A stretch of 64,000 bases of DNA from Tritonibacter litoralis (GCF_009496005.1 NZ_WIBF01000001.1:1-64000), one strand, 5' to 3'; counted from the first letter of the stretch, positions 27,060-36,415 are shown. The notes: generated by a model not told the origin, from the letters alone. Numbers and translations: made by a program.

Positions 27060-27120
27060 ACAATTCAGCCCCAAGCCACGCCCGCCGTTCCATAGGACCA
27101 CGGGCCAGTCAGGTATGTGA

Positions 27121-28938
27121 ATGCGCAGCAGACGTCCAAGCTCCCCATCGAATTCAACGGAAATGCGGGACTCTGGATGGCGCACCATTCGTCGGGTTGC
27201 GCCTTATATTTGGTCCAAAGACCCCAAATGGGTGCGCATTCGGGTGTGTCTGGCCATGGCGGTCCTGGTCCTGTCCAAAGCGGTCGCGGTCTATACGCCG
27301 GTTCTGTACAAAGGGGCGGTGGACAGCCTGGCCGAGGATGGCGCGTCGCAGTTGGCACTGGGGGCAATTGGCCTGACGGTGGCCTATGGGATGGCGCGGG
27401 TGATGACCATCGGTTTTCAGCAGCTGCGCGACGCGATCTTTGCCCCCGTGGCACAGCGCGCGTTCCGGCAACTGGCGCTGGAGACGTTCAATCACATCCA
27501 CCGCCTGTCGATGCGCTATCACATCACCCGCAAAACAGGGGGACTGTCTCGCATTATTGAACGCGGCGTCAAAGGGGTGGAATTCCTGCTGCGGTTCCTT
27601 GTGTTCTCCATCGGGCCCTTGTTTCTGGAGCTGTTTCTGGTCGCGGTGGTCTTGGCCATCCTGTTTGATGTCTGGTACCTGGGTGTCGTTCTGGCAACCA
27701 TTGCGGTCTATGTCTGGTTCACCTTTGCGGTCACCGAATGGCGCGTCAAACTGCGCCGCCAGATGAACGATCAGGACACTGACGCCAATCAAAAGGCGAT
27801 CGACAGCCTGCTGAACTATGAGACCGTCAAATATTTTGTCGCCGAAGACCGGGAGGCGGCGCGATACGATGTGGCGCTTAAAGGCTATGCCTCTGCCGCG
27901 CTCAAGACGGCCTATTCTCTGGCGTTCCTGAATTTTGGACAAAGCCTGATCATCACCACCGGTCTGGTTGGGGTGATGGTTCTGGCCGCGGTTGGGGTGC
28001 AGAACGGCACCTTGACGGTGGGCGATTTTGTGATGGTCAACGCCTATATGATCCAGATCACCGTGCCACTGAACTTCCTTGGTTCGGTCTACCGCGAAAT
28101 CCGCCAAAGCCTGGTCGACATGGGAGAGATGTTTGACCTGCTTGAACAACCCGCCGATGTCTCAGACAAGCCGGGCGCGGGCGTGTTGAAGGTGACCAAG
28201 GGCGCGATTACCTTGCAGGACCTGCGGTTTTCTTATGAGCCAGAGCGTGAGATCCTCAAAGGTGTCTCTATCGACGTGGCCGGCGGGCAGACCGTGGCCA
28301 TCGTGGGCTCGACCGGGTCCGGGAAATCCACCATCGGACGTCTGTTGTTTCGGTTTTATGATGTGACCGGCGGGGCCTTGTTGATCGACGGGCAGGATGT
28401 GCGGGACGTGACCCAGAAAAGCCTCCATCAGGCCATTGGCGTGGTGCCGCAGGACACGGTGCTGTTTAACGACACAATCCGGTACAACATCGCCTATGGG
28501 CTGGATGGCGCGACACAAGAGCAGGTCGAACAGGCCGCGCGTGATGCGCAGATCCATGACTTTGTGATGGCACTGCCGGATGGCTATGACACGCAGGTGG
28601 GCGAACGGGGGCTGAAGCTGTCGGGTGGCGAAAAACAACGGGTTGGTATCGCCCGCACGCTGCTCAAGAACCCGCCCATTTTGTTGCTGGACGAGGCCAC
28701 ATCGGCTCTGGACACCGACACCGAGCAAGAGATCAAAGAGGCGCTGGCACGCGCCGGGCAGGGCCGCACAGTGATCACCATTGCCCACCGCCTGTCCACG
28801 GTTGCTGAGGCTGACAAGATCGTGGTTCTGGAACAAGGCGAGATCGCCGAGGTCGGCACCCATGATGCCTTGTTGGCAGAAGAGGGTCGGTATTGGCATC
28901 TGTGGCAATTGCAGAAATCTGACGAGATGGTCGCCTAA
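27121..28938 (+). CDS. Atm1-type ABC exporter (heavy-metal / glutathione-compound family)
   Basis: A 605-residue half-transporter: an N-terminal six-helix membrane domain (about 35-330) and a C-terminal ATPase. Walker A is GSTGSGKST (about 395-403), followed by LSGGEKQRVGIAR and ILLLDEATSALD, and AHRLST is the switch His. The GFQQLRDAIFAPVAQRAFRQ region and NYETVKYFVAE are typical of the Atm1/HMT1 branch that exports glutathione-linked sulfur or metal compounds and supports iron-sulfur or metal homeostasis. It follows the LysM gene's terminator, so it probably has its own promoter. An ATG at 27163 is a possible shorter start. Confidence 0.9.
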   Translation: MRSRRPSSPSNSTEMRDSGWRTIRRVAPYIWSKDPKWVRIRVCLAMAVLVLSKAVAVYTPVLYKGAVDSLAEDGASQLALGAIGLTVAYGMARVMTIGFQQLRDAIFAPVAQRAFRQLALETFNHIHRLSMRYHITRKTGGLSRIIERGVKGVEFLLRFLVFSIGPLFLELFLVAVVLAILFDVWYLGVVLATIAVYVWFTFAVTEWRVKLRRQMNDQDTDANQKAIDSLLNYETVKYFVAEDREAARYDVALKGYASAALKTAYSLAFLNFGQSLIITTGLVGVMVLAAVGVQNGTLTVGDFVMVNAYMIQITVPLNFLGSVYREIRQSLVDMGEMFDLLEQPADVSDKPGAGVLKVTKGAITLQDLRFSYEPEREILKGVSIDVAGGQTVAIVGSTGSGKSTIGRLLFRFYDVTGGALLIDGQDVRDVTQKSLHQAIGVVPQDTVLFNDTIRYNIAYGLDGATQEQVEQAARDAQIHDFVMALPDGYDTQVGERGLKLSGGEKQRVGIARTLLKNPPILLLDEATSALDTDTEQEIKEALARAGQGRTVITIAHRLSTVAEADKIVVLEQGEIAEVGTHDALLAEEGRYWHLWQLQKSDEMVA

Positions 28939-29231
28939 ACCCCCCCTTTGCACTTCAGTGCTGAAAAACGCCGACCGGGCAAATTTGGCCATATGCGCCA
29001 AGTTCGGCCGGTTTTTCGCGTTTCCCCAGCGCGCTTTGGCCGGTTGCCTGAAACTGCATTTGCACCCGCGGCTTGCCGCCGACCGGGCCCGGCGTTTCCT
29101 GCATGGGCTCGCCGGAAACAGCGCCATTACCACCATAGCATAGTGCCCGGCGACGCGGGCTGTCATCTTCCTCTCAATCCCGGAGCACAGGCGCCGGGAG
29201 CAACAAACCCTCAATTTTCCTGGAGGATAAT
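28939..29231. other. Intergenic region between the Atm1-type exporter and EF-hand genes
   Basis: About 290 bases with no supported gene. It holds a stem-loop terminator at 28974-29016, an 11-base direct repeat (GCCGACCGGGC at 28970-28980 and 29078-29088) and, at the right end, the TGGAGGA ribosome site of the EF-hand gene. Confidence 0.5.
28974..29016 (+). terminator. Branched stem-loop terminator after the Atm1-type exporter gene
   Basis: ACCGG (28974-28978) pairs with CCGGT (29008-29012), with an inner TTGGC/GCCAA stem (28985-28989/28997-29001) and a run of T (29012-29016) at the end. Confidence 0.65.
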
Positions 29232-29480
29232 ATGACACGTCATTTTTCAATCGCTCTTCTGACCACCGCTATTTTTGCAACCCCCGTTCTGGCGGGCAGC
29301 GTCCCGGCAGAGATGGATCTGGATGGCAACGGAAGCCTTTCGTTGGCTGAAATGCAGGCAACTTTCCCCGAACTGACCAGCGAGACCTTCGCCTTGATTG
29401 ATGTCAACAGCGACGGTGAAGCCGACGACAGCGAGATCGCCGCAGCGATTGAGGCGGGATACCTGGTTGTGAACAGCTGA
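29232..29480 (+). CDS. Small secreted EF-hand protein
   Basis: An 82-residue protein with a signal peptide (hydrophobic core to about residue 21, VLAG end) and two EF-hand loops: DLDGNGSLSLAE near 29-40 and DVNSDGEADDSE near 56-67. The Asp/Asn positions fit calcium ligands at loop positions 1, 3, 5 and 12. A strong ribosome site (TGGAGGA) precedes it and a terminator follows. It is probably a periplasmic or secreted calcium-binding peptide; its partner is not known. Confidence 0.85.
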   Translation: MTRHFSIALLTTAIFATPVLAGSVPAEMDLDGNGSLSLAEMQATFPELTSETFALIDVNSDGEADDSEIAAAIEAGYLVVNS

Positions 29481-29556
29481 CGATCCCCCGGGTCTGCGCT
29501 TGGCTCGCCCCCAACTGACAGGCGCAGACCTGAAACGGTGCACTCCCACGCACCGG

Positions 29557-29585
29557 AAGGCTCCGCAATTATGCGGGGCCTTTTT
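29557..29585 (+). terminator. Terminator after the EF-hand gene
   Basis: AAGGCTCCGCA (29557-29567) pairs with TGCGGGGCC (29572-29580) and a T5 tail follows. It overlaps the last codons of the convergent sulfotransferase gene. Confidence 0.8.
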
Positions 29586-30345
29586 CGCGCTCGGCAGGGT
29601 TTGCATCGTGCATGTACCGCTCGATCCAGTCCCGGTTCGTGGCATCCGCCAAACGGGCCAGAGGCGCGGTGACATGCGCTGCCGCCGCGACATCACATCC
29701 CAGATCTGCCAATACCTCAGCCAGCACTGCGGATGGATCGGCGGCCAGCGCGTCATAGCTGATCCTGTAGGGCGTGATGCCCTGGGCCGTAAACCAGGCC
29801 TGCCAATCCAGCTGGTCGCCTTGGAAACGCTGAACGGCCGCGTGGATGGCTGCAAAATCATACCGCGGCGGGGCAGGTGGCGCGAGGCGCTCCAGCTCGC
29901 TCCCATCGGCGGCGCGGTGCCACAATCCGGTTTGTTCGGCCCGCACATATGACACGGCCTGAGCCACAACATCGGGGCGGTGCAGGTGGATGAACCGCAC
30001 CCGTCCAAAGCTTTGCGTCAGCCGATCCAGATCTGTATCGGCCTGCGGCCAGCGCCGCGCCAGCTGCGCCATGAAGAAATCAAAGCTGTGCCGTTGCAGG
30101 CGCACCCCACACAGATCACCGCCCGCACGCCCAAGGTGATGCGCCCGCACGAGTGCGGCGTCCAGATCACGCAGGCTGTCCCCGGTCGGCGACAGCTTCA
30201 TATAGGACAGCCACGCCCCAAGGTCTGCTTCATGAAAATACGATTTGGGATGTCCCGCGCATCCAGAAGCGCTCAGCAGTTTGCACAATAACGTGCTGCC
30301 GCTGCGTGGGGAGGTGCAGATGAAATAGGCGTTATATTTGGTCAT
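29569..30345 (-). CDS. Stf0-like sulfotransferase
   Basis: The ATG at 30345 gives 258 residues starting MTKYNAYFICTSPRSGSTLLC, shown as a 5'-phosphosulfate loop (SPRSGST near 12-18) that binds PAPS. FHEADLGAW follows, and RFIHLHRPDVVAQAVSYVRA near 120-139 is the 3'-phosphate-binding region. LLCKLLSASGCAGHPKSYF matches the Stf0 trehalose sulfotransferase family. An ATG at 30390 would add 15 residues and is possible. The acceptor sugar or lipid is unknown. It lies downstream of the RND pump gene but behind a terminator. Confidence 0.85.
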   Translation of the reverse strand: MTKYNAYFICTSPRSGSTLLCKLLSASGCAGHPKSYFHEADLGAWLSYMKLSPTGDSLRDLDAALVRAHHLGRAGGDLCGVRLQRHSFDFFMAQLARRWPQADTDLDRLTQSFGRVRFIHLHRPDVVAQAVSYVRAEQTGLWHRAADGSELERLAPPAPPRYDFAAIHAAVQRFQGDQLDWQAWFTAQGITPYRISYDALAADPSAVLAEVLADLGCDVAAAAHVTAPLARLADATNRDWIERYMHDANPAEREKGPA

Positions 30346-30390
30346 AAGCCGCAATAGCAGGCGCGCATTGACAGGTTCATGACAGGACAT

Positions 30391-30423
30391 AAAAACCCCC
30401 GCCGGTGGAACCACAGGCGGGGG
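30391..30423 (-). terminator. Rho-independent terminator after the RND pump operon
   Basis: On the minus strand CCCCCGCC and GGCGGGGG arms, with an inner GTGG/CCAC stem and a tight AA-side loop, are followed by TTTTT. It ends just at an alternative start of the sulfotransferase gene. Confidence 0.88.
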
Positions 30424-30448
30424 GCAGGCGTTAAAGAGGCAAGGAGGT

Positions 30449-33400
30449 TTATTCAGCGGCCCGCAATGGGGGCGTTGCGGCTTTGTCCGCTTTGGCGTCC
30501 TTGCAGTCTTTGTCCACCGCGATCTTGTCGTCCCACAAGATTTCCGTCGCGGGCAGGTGGCTTGCTTCACGCGCCAGACGCATGTCCTGTGCGGCGGCGC
30601 TGGATTTGCCACCGCTCACACGGGCCACCAGACGGCCAAAGGCGGCGACATAGGTGGTGACCCAGACCCGGATCGCCAGCAGGGACGGGGTGACCACCAA
30701 GGTCAGCACGGTTGCAATGCCCAGGCCAAAGACCACGGCCGTCGCCAGCTGTTTCCACCACAGCGCTGTTGGGCTGTCGATGGTATAGCCGCCGTTGATG
30801 AAATCCAGGCTGAGGCCGAACATCATCGGTGCCAGGCCGGCCATCGTTGTGATGGTGGTCAACAGAACCGGGCGGATCCGCTGTTGTGCGGTGCGAATGA
30901 TCGCCTCGATCCGGGGCATCTGCTGGCTGAACTCTTGGTACGTATCGATCAGAACAATGTTGTTGTTCACCACGATCCCAGCCAAAGCCACAATCCCCGT
31001 CCCGGTCATGATGATCGAGAAGGGCTGTTGCATGACCATCATACCAATCAGCACCCCAGTGGTCGAAAGCACCACCGCCAACAAAACTAGAACCGAGTTA
31101 TAGAAGCTGTTGAACTGGGTCAGCAGGATCACAAACATCAAGGCCAGCGCACCGGCAAAGGCTTTGGACAGGAAGGCACCGGATTCCTCTTGTTCTTCCT
31201 GATCCCCGGTCCATTCCCAGGATATGGCGCGATCAAACGGATTGGTTTCCAGCCACTTGGTCAATGCGGCGATACGCTCGTTTGCGTTCACCTGCACCAG
31301 ACGGCCATCCCCGGCCAGCGCGTCCTTGACGTCCGCTTCAGATGCAGCACCGGTCAGCGCATAAAGGTCAAAGCTTTTGCCGTTTGCCGCGGTCAGGGAT
31401 GCGGCCGTGGCATCTTCGACCTGTTTCAGCAGCGCCAGTTCAACCGCGTCGTCACCGTCACCCAGAACCAAGGCGGTCAGACCGGGTTCAAAGTCTGCTT
31501 TGACATCATAATACCGCTGCTGGTCCACACGGTCGATCTGCGCCAATTTGGGCACCGGCTTGCGGGTGACAAAGTTTGACAATGGCACCGAGCCGCCGGG
31601 GGTTGGCACTTTGAGGGTGTCCAGCGTCGACAGCACCCGGTCCTGTTCCGGCAGGCGCACACGGATGTCGCTTTCCTCGTCTGAGTTGTTGATCCGCATT
31701 TCACCCAACAGGATGCCGCGGGTCACCAGTTGGACCATCGCGCCCACGGTGGCCACATCCGCGCCATAGCGGCCGGCACGGGCCACGTCCACGTCGATCT
31801 CCCAGTCGATGCCGGGCAGGGGGAGGCTGTCTTCTTGTTGGATCAGACCGGGGGTCTCATCAAACTTCTGACGGGCCAGGGCGGTTGCTGCGCGCAGCGT
31901 GTCCCAATCATCGCCCTTGATCCGCAGATGCACTGGCTTGCCTGCCGCAGGACCATCGGCCAAGGCACGCAGTTCCACAATAAAGCCCGGGATGTCCGCA
32001 ACCATCTGGTTCAGCTCATCCATCACATAATCGCCGTCAAACTCTGCCGCCGTCACCTCGCGGGTGAACCAACCGTTCAACAGGCTTTGTGATTCCTTGG
32101 GGCGTTCGTCCCAGGGGATGATTTCAAACTGGACCTGGCCCACAGTATCTGGCGGCAAAGATGCGCCAGAGCTGTCGGTGTTCAGGCCACCATCACCCGC
32201 AAAGGAGAAGACGTTGATCACCGCCGGATGCGCGCCGATCACCTCTTCGGCGATGCGGACCATCTCATCCTTTTCGGTCAGGGACAGGTTGCCGCGCGCC
32301 CGCACATAGGCGGAGGCCTGTTCCGGCTCGGTCTCGACAAAGAATTCAACACCATAGTTGTTTTCCGAGAACCGATCAAACACGGTTGCGATGCCAAACC
32401 CCACAACGATCAGCGTAAGAACCGGCATAATCGGGTTGCCAACGATCAGCTTAATGATCCAGCCAAAGCCGTTGAGGCGGAAGCCTGTTTGCGGCTCTTC
32501 CTCTGGTGCTTGGCGTTCCACGGCCGACAAGGTGACCGAGGCCGCAAAGGCCGAGACAGCAAACAGCAACGCGCCGACCAGCATGGGGCCCACGCCGGTG
32601 GATCCTTCTGGCAGAAGATAGCCGGGATTCAGCATCTGCATCGCGCCTGCGAACATGCCAAACAGCGACAGCGGCACCAAAGGCGCACGCAGGATCCACG
32701 GCAGGACGCTGCGCAGCCAATCCGCCATATAGCCAAAGCTGCGGCTCATCCGGCCCGACACACCGCCCATAACGGGCAGATAGATCAGCGCCACAATCAA
32801 TGATGCAGACAGAACAAAGATCAGCGTAACCGGCAGCATGCCCATGAACTCACCCGGAACACCGGGCCAGAACAGCATCGGCAAAAACGCACACAGCGTG
32901 GTCGCGGTTGAGGACACGATCGGCCAGAACATCCGCTGGGCCGCTTCAACATAGGCATGCATCGGGCCCACGCCCTCTCTGATGCGTTTGTCGGCATATT
33001 CCACCACAACAATTGCACCATCCACCAGCATCCCCACAGCGAGGATCAGACCAAACATCACAATGTTTGAGATGCTGATCCCCATCAGCGCCAGGAAGGC
33101 AAAACACAACAAGAAGGAGGTCGGAATGGCAAAGCCCACCAACAGCGCCGCGCGGCTGCCAAGGGCCGACAGAACCACGATCATCACCAGCGCAATCGCG
33201 GTCAGAACGGACCCTTCAAGCTGGCTCACCATTGAGCCCACCTGGAAACTCTGGTCGTTTGAGGTGCCGACAGTGACCGCCATCTGCAGCTCTTCGGGCC
33301 AACGCGATTTGGCGACTTCCAGCGTTTCTTTCACCTTCTGGACGGTGTCGATCAGGTTATAGCCTTTGCGTTTCACAACCTGCAGCGCGATAGTGTTTTC

Positions 33401-34225
33401 GCCGTCAAACCGGGCGGTGCCTTCGCGGTCTTCAAAGGTAAAATTGATCTCTGCCAGCTCACCCAACGTGACCACACGGTCCCCATTGGTTTTGATCGGC
33501 AGCTCATAGATGTCCTGAACCTCATCAAAGGTCGATGGGATCTTGACCGAGAACGCGCCCTGGTCCGTGTCCACTTCGCCCGCGGCAATCAGCTGGTTGT
33601 TGTTTTGGACAACCTCGATCAGCTCCAGCGCGGTGACGTTATAGGCTTCAAGACGCAGCGGGTCGATAATGACTTCAACCATCTCATCCCGCTTACCCGC
33701 AATCCCCGCCTCCAGAACCGCATCCAGCGATTCCAGATCATCCTGCAGATTGTTGGCAATCCGGGTCATCGTCCGTTCCGGCACCGAGCCGGTCAGGTTC
33801 ACGATCACAATCGGGAATTCAGAGAAGTTGATTTCGGTGATCGAGTATTTCTCGGCCCCTTCGGGGAATTCCGCTTCGGCCGTGTCCATAGCATCGCGGA
33901 TATCAGCGATGATTGCTGTCTTGTCCCAGCCAAACTCAAATTCCAGCGCGACACCCGCATAGCCCTCTGCCGCGGTTGAAGACATGGTGTCCAGCCCGTC
34001 AAGGTCTGACAGTTCCGTCTCCATCACCTTGACCAGAAGGGTCTCAGAATCCTCGGCAGAAATGCCCGGGAAGGGAACCGAGATAAAGACCGCCGGGATC
34101 TCAATATCCGGCTCACCTTCCTTGGGCAGTGCCGAATACGCAAACCCGCCCACCAAGAGCGAAATCACGATAAAGGCTATCACCATTCGGGCGCGGCTGG
34201 CGGCCCAATCTACAATACCGGTCAT
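30449..34225 (-). CDS. RND-family efflux transporter, inner-membrane pump
   Basis: A 1258-residue proton-driven pump. TM1 (VIAFIVISLLVGGFAYSALP) is at the N-terminus, two large periplasmic loops follow, and VGMLVDGAIVVVEYAD in TM4 keeps the first of the two AcrB Asp residues, with Gly at the second. In the C-terminal half GIVVNNNIVLIDTY has Asn where AcrB has Lys940. The protein is about 200 residues longer than AcrB, partly from a central insert near 500-575 with two extra hydrophobic segments. It starts one base after the adaptor gene, so the two are an operon. No outer-membrane channel gene is adjacent. Substrate unknown. Confidence 0.9.
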   Translation of the reverse strand: MTGIVDWAASRARMVIAFIVISLLVGGFAYSALPKEGEPDIEIPAVFISVPFPGISAEDSETLLVKVMETELSDLDGLDTMSSTAAEGYAGVALEFEFGWDKTAIIADIRDAMDTAEAEFPEGAEKYSITEINFSEFPIVIVNLTGSVPERTMTRIANNLQDDLESLDAVLEAGIAGKRDEMVEVIIDPLRLEAYNVTALELIEVVQNNNQLIAAGEVDTDQGAFSVKIPSTFDEVQDIYELPIKTNGDRVVTLGELAEINFTFEDREGTARFDGENTIALQVVKRKGYNLIDTVQKVKETLEVAKSRWPEELQMAVTVGTSNDQSFQVGSMVSQLEGSVLTAIALVMIVVLSALGSRAALLVGFAIPTSFLLCFAFLALMGISISNIVMFGLILAVGMLVDGAIVVVEYADKRIREGVGPMHAYVEAAQRMFWPIVSSTATTLCAFLPMLFWPGVPGEFMGMLPVTLIFVLSASLIVALIYLPVMGGVSGRMSRSFGYMADWLRSVLPWILRAPLVPLSLFGMFAGAMQMLNPGYLLPEGSTGVGPMLVGALLFAVSAFAASVTLSAVERQAPEEEPQTGFRLNGFGWIIKLIVGNPIMPVLTLIVVGFGIATVFDRFSENNYGVEFFVETEPEQASAYVRARGNLSLTEKDEMVRIAEEVIGAHPAVINVFSFAGDGGLNTDSSGASLPPDTVGQVQFEIIPWDERPKESQSLLNGWFTREVTAAEFDGDYVMDELNQMVADIPGFIVELRALADGPAAGKPVHLRIKGDDWDTLRAATALARQKFDETPGLIQQEDSLPLPGIDWEIDVDVARAGRYGADVATVGAMVQLVTRGILLGEMRINNSDEESDIRVRLPEQDRVLSTLDTLKVPTPGGSVPLSNFVTRKPVPKLAQIDRVDQQRYYDVKADFEPGLTALVLGDGDDAVELALLKQVEDATAASLTAANGKSFDLYALTGAASEADVKDALAGDGRLVQVNANERIAALTKWLETNPFDRAISWEWTGDQEEQEESGAFLSKAFAGALALMFVILLTQFNSFYNSVLVLLAVVLSTTGVLIGMMVMQQPFSIIMTGTGIVALAGIVVNNNIVLIDTYQEFSQQMPRIEAIIRTAQQRIRPVLLTTITTMAGLAPMMFGLSLDFINGGYTIDSPTALWWKQLATAVVFGLGIATVLTLVVTPSLLAIRVWVTTYVAAFGRLVARVSGGKSSAAAQDMRLAREASHLPATEILWDDKIAVDKDCKDAKADKAATPPLRAAE

Positions 34226-34226
34226 A

Positions 34227-35474
34227 TCAGAACGCCTCTTTGTAGGTGGCGGCTACGGCCACACCATGGGTCACAAAATCCTGGCCCACGATGATCACGT
34301 CCGCCTGTGCGGGCAGACCCGCAAGCCAAACTCCGTCCGCCTCATCCCGCAACAGGGTCACGGGCACAAATTCAACCATGCTGTATGCACCAACGATGCG
34401 CACACCCAGACGACCATCCTTGTTCAGGGTCAGCGCCGATTGCGGCAGCTTATGCGCCTTGGCACCATCGGCAGAGATGACGATGTCCGCAGTTTGACCG
34501 TCCCGGATGCGCAGGTCGTCGTTTGGCACCAAAATATCAATCTCAAAGGTGCGGGTTTCCGGATCGGCAGAGCGGCTGACAAAGGTCACTTTACCCTGAA
34601 CCTCAGCGCCGGAGGCCAATGTGGCAGTCGCAACGGCACCGATGGTCACACGGTCCACTTCGGCTTCGGGGACAAAGCCGATCAATTTAATTTCATCCAG
34701 CTGGATCACGGTGCCACAAGGGTCGCCGGGCTGCAACAGGCTGCCCAGCTCGGCTGTGTCGCTTTCCAAAAGCCCATCAAAGGGAGCGGAGATGGTCAGA
34801 CGCTCCATCTCCTTTTCCGCTTCGCGCACCGTTGCCGTGGCCGCTTCGACATTTGCGGCAGTAGATTGAATGCCCGATTCCGCGGTGGCGATGGCTGCGA
34901 TTGCCGTGCGCTCCGCAGCTTCGGCAGCAGCCAGTCGCGTTTCAGAGGCAAAACCGCCTTTTGACAGTTGTTGCGCGGCGGTCAGGTTGATCTTGGCCTC
35001 TTTCAACAGTGCATGAGCCTCTTCCAGCCGGGCTTCGGCTTCGGGACGGCTTGCATTGGCTTCGGCCAGACGGGCGCGTGCTTGCAACAATTGCGCCGGA
35101 CGCGTGCCGGGATCCAGAACACACAGAGCTTCGCCCGCAGAGACCTTGATCCCTTTGCGCAGTGGTGCGTTGATTACGGTCGCAGTGGTTTCGGCGCGGA
35201 CCTCAACCTGACGCTTTGCCTCTGTGCGCCCCCGCAAGACAACGGCGCTGTCGATGTCACGCGCGGCACTGCGCAGGGCAACAACACGCACGCGCTGCAC
35301 TTCGTCGTCGGGGGTTGCAGCAGCCTCAGTCGTTGTTTCAGCCGTCTCAGGCTCAGAGTCCAGCGACGCAGGTTCATCGCCACGGGCAAACGCCAACAAA
35401 GTCTCGCGTTCGATCACCAGCATGTAAAGGAACGCTGTCACCAGAATGGCGGTCAGAATGGGAATAATACGCAT
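34227..35474 (-). CDS. RND efflux periplasmic adaptor (membrane fusion protein)
   Basis: The ATG at 35474 gives 415 residues. An N-terminal membrane anchor (about 2-22) is followed by an acidic linker, a biotinyl-lipoyl-like half (GRTEAKRQVEVRAETTATV), and a long helical hairpin rich in Ala and Glu (about 120-210). ISAPFDGLLES then returns to the lipoyl fold, and beta-barrel and membrane-proximal domains complete it. It should link the pump at 30449-34225 to an outer-membrane channel. A perfect 9-base inverted repeat lies about 110 bases upstream. Confidence 0.88.
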   Translation of the reverse strand: MRIIPILTAILVTAFLYMLVIERETLLAFARGDEPASLDSEPETAETTTEAAATPDDEVQRVRVVALRSAARDIDSAVVLRGRTEAKRQVEVRAETTATVINAPLRKGIKVSAGEALCVLDPGTRPAQLLQARARLAEANASRPEAEARLEEAHALLKEAKINLTAAQQLSKGGFASETRLAAAEAAERTAIAAIATAESGIQSTAANVEAATATVREAEKEMERLTISAPFDGLLESDTAELGSLLQPGDPCGTVIQLDEIKLIGFVPEAEVDRVTIGAVATATLASGAEVQGKVTFVSRSADPETRTFEIDILVPNDDLRIRDGQTADIVISADGAKAHKLPQSALTLNKDGRLGVRIVGAYSMVEFVPVTLLRDEADGVWLAGLPAQADVIIVGQDFVTHGVAVAATYKEAF

Positions 35475-35583
35475 GATAGTCAGACCTAGGAAAACGGATA
35501 AGGCGACGCTGACACGCCACAATTTGAGGATGGGATGGATCGGCACCCCTGTGGAGGGCGACTCACATATAGGTGAACGCACG

Positions 35584-35603
35584 TCTAAACTAAGTAGTTT
35601 AGA
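35584..35603. promoter_or_regulatory. Perfect inverted repeat, candidate operator of the efflux operon
   Basis: TCTAAACTA, two bases, then TAGTTTAGA: nine perfectly paired bases per arm. It lies between the divergent efflux operon (start 35474) and the YfgM-like gene (start 35744). The size and symmetry suit a TetR-type repressor dimer, but no such gene is next to it. Confidence 0.5.
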
Positions 35604-35743
35604 TCACATTAGAAGCGCAAAGTCGCATTTTTCTTGCACATTGCCCAACAACCACGCTCTTGGCTTGCCCGGCTGGGCAGGGTAAGACGGGCCAAAAGAC
35701 ACAGCTGGGTCGACAGATGTCGGCGCTCAGAAGGGAGTTTCGC

Positions 35744-36415
35744 ATGAGCAACACCGACAGTTTCATCGATGAAGTCACCGAAGAGGTCCGTCGCGACCGG
35801 CTGTTCCTGATGTTGCGCCGCTATGGCTGGATCGGCGCGGTTGCCGTTGCGGCCATCGTCGGTGGCACTGCCGTGCGCGAATACAGCCGTGCCCAACAAG
35901 AGGCTGCGGCGCAAAAACTGGGCGATGCGATGATTGCGGCGCTGGAACCTGCTGAGGCCGCCGACCGCGCCACTGCGCTGGCAGAGGTGACCACCGACGG
36001 TGTGGACGGTCAGATGCTGGTGGATATGGCCCGCGCCGGATCTCTGGTGGATGCCGGAGACACCCAAGCCGCCATTCCATTGTACCAAACCATTGGCTCA
36101 AATGGGGATGTTCCGCTGGTTTATCGCCACATCGCCTCGTTCAAGGCGCTGGTGCTGCAAAGCGACACGCTCAGCGTGGATGAGCGTCGCCTGCAGTTCA
36201 ACGCCCTGGCGGCGCCCGGCGCACCGTTGGAGTATCTGGCGCGTGAGCAACTGGCGCTGCTGGAGGTCGAATCTGGTGACGCTGAGGCTGCGATTGCCCT
36301 GTTGCGGACGTTGGTGGATGACGCCAATGCCTCGGTAGACGTGCGTGATCGGGCAAATCAACTGATTGTCGCCCTTGGCGGTGAACGTTCTGCGCCTTCC
36401 GATCACGGTGGATGA
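35744..36415 (+). CDS. YfgM-like tetratricopeptide membrane protein
   Basis: The ATG at 35744 gives 223 residues: FIDEVTEEVRRDRLFLMLRRYG, then one membrane helix (about 27-47, IGAVAVAAIVGGTAV) and a periplasmic helical TPR part (AQKLGDAMIAAL..., LVDAGDTQAAIPLYQ). This is the layout of YfgM (PF09976), an ancillary SecYEG/PpiD-linked chaperone in Escherichia coli. It is followed by bamB and der, the same gene order as yfgM-bamB-der there, which supports the call. Confidence 0.85.
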   Translation: MSNTDSFIDEVTEEVRRDRLFLMLRRYGWIGAVAVAAIVGGTAVREYSRAQQEAAAQKLGDAMIAALEPAEAADRATALAEVTTDGVDGQMLVDMARAGSLVDAGDTQAAIPLYQTIGSNGDVPLVYRHIASFKALVLQSDTLSVDERRLQFNALAAPGAPLEYLAREQLALLEVESGDAEAAIALLRTLVDDANASVDVRDRANQLIVALGGERSAPSDHGG

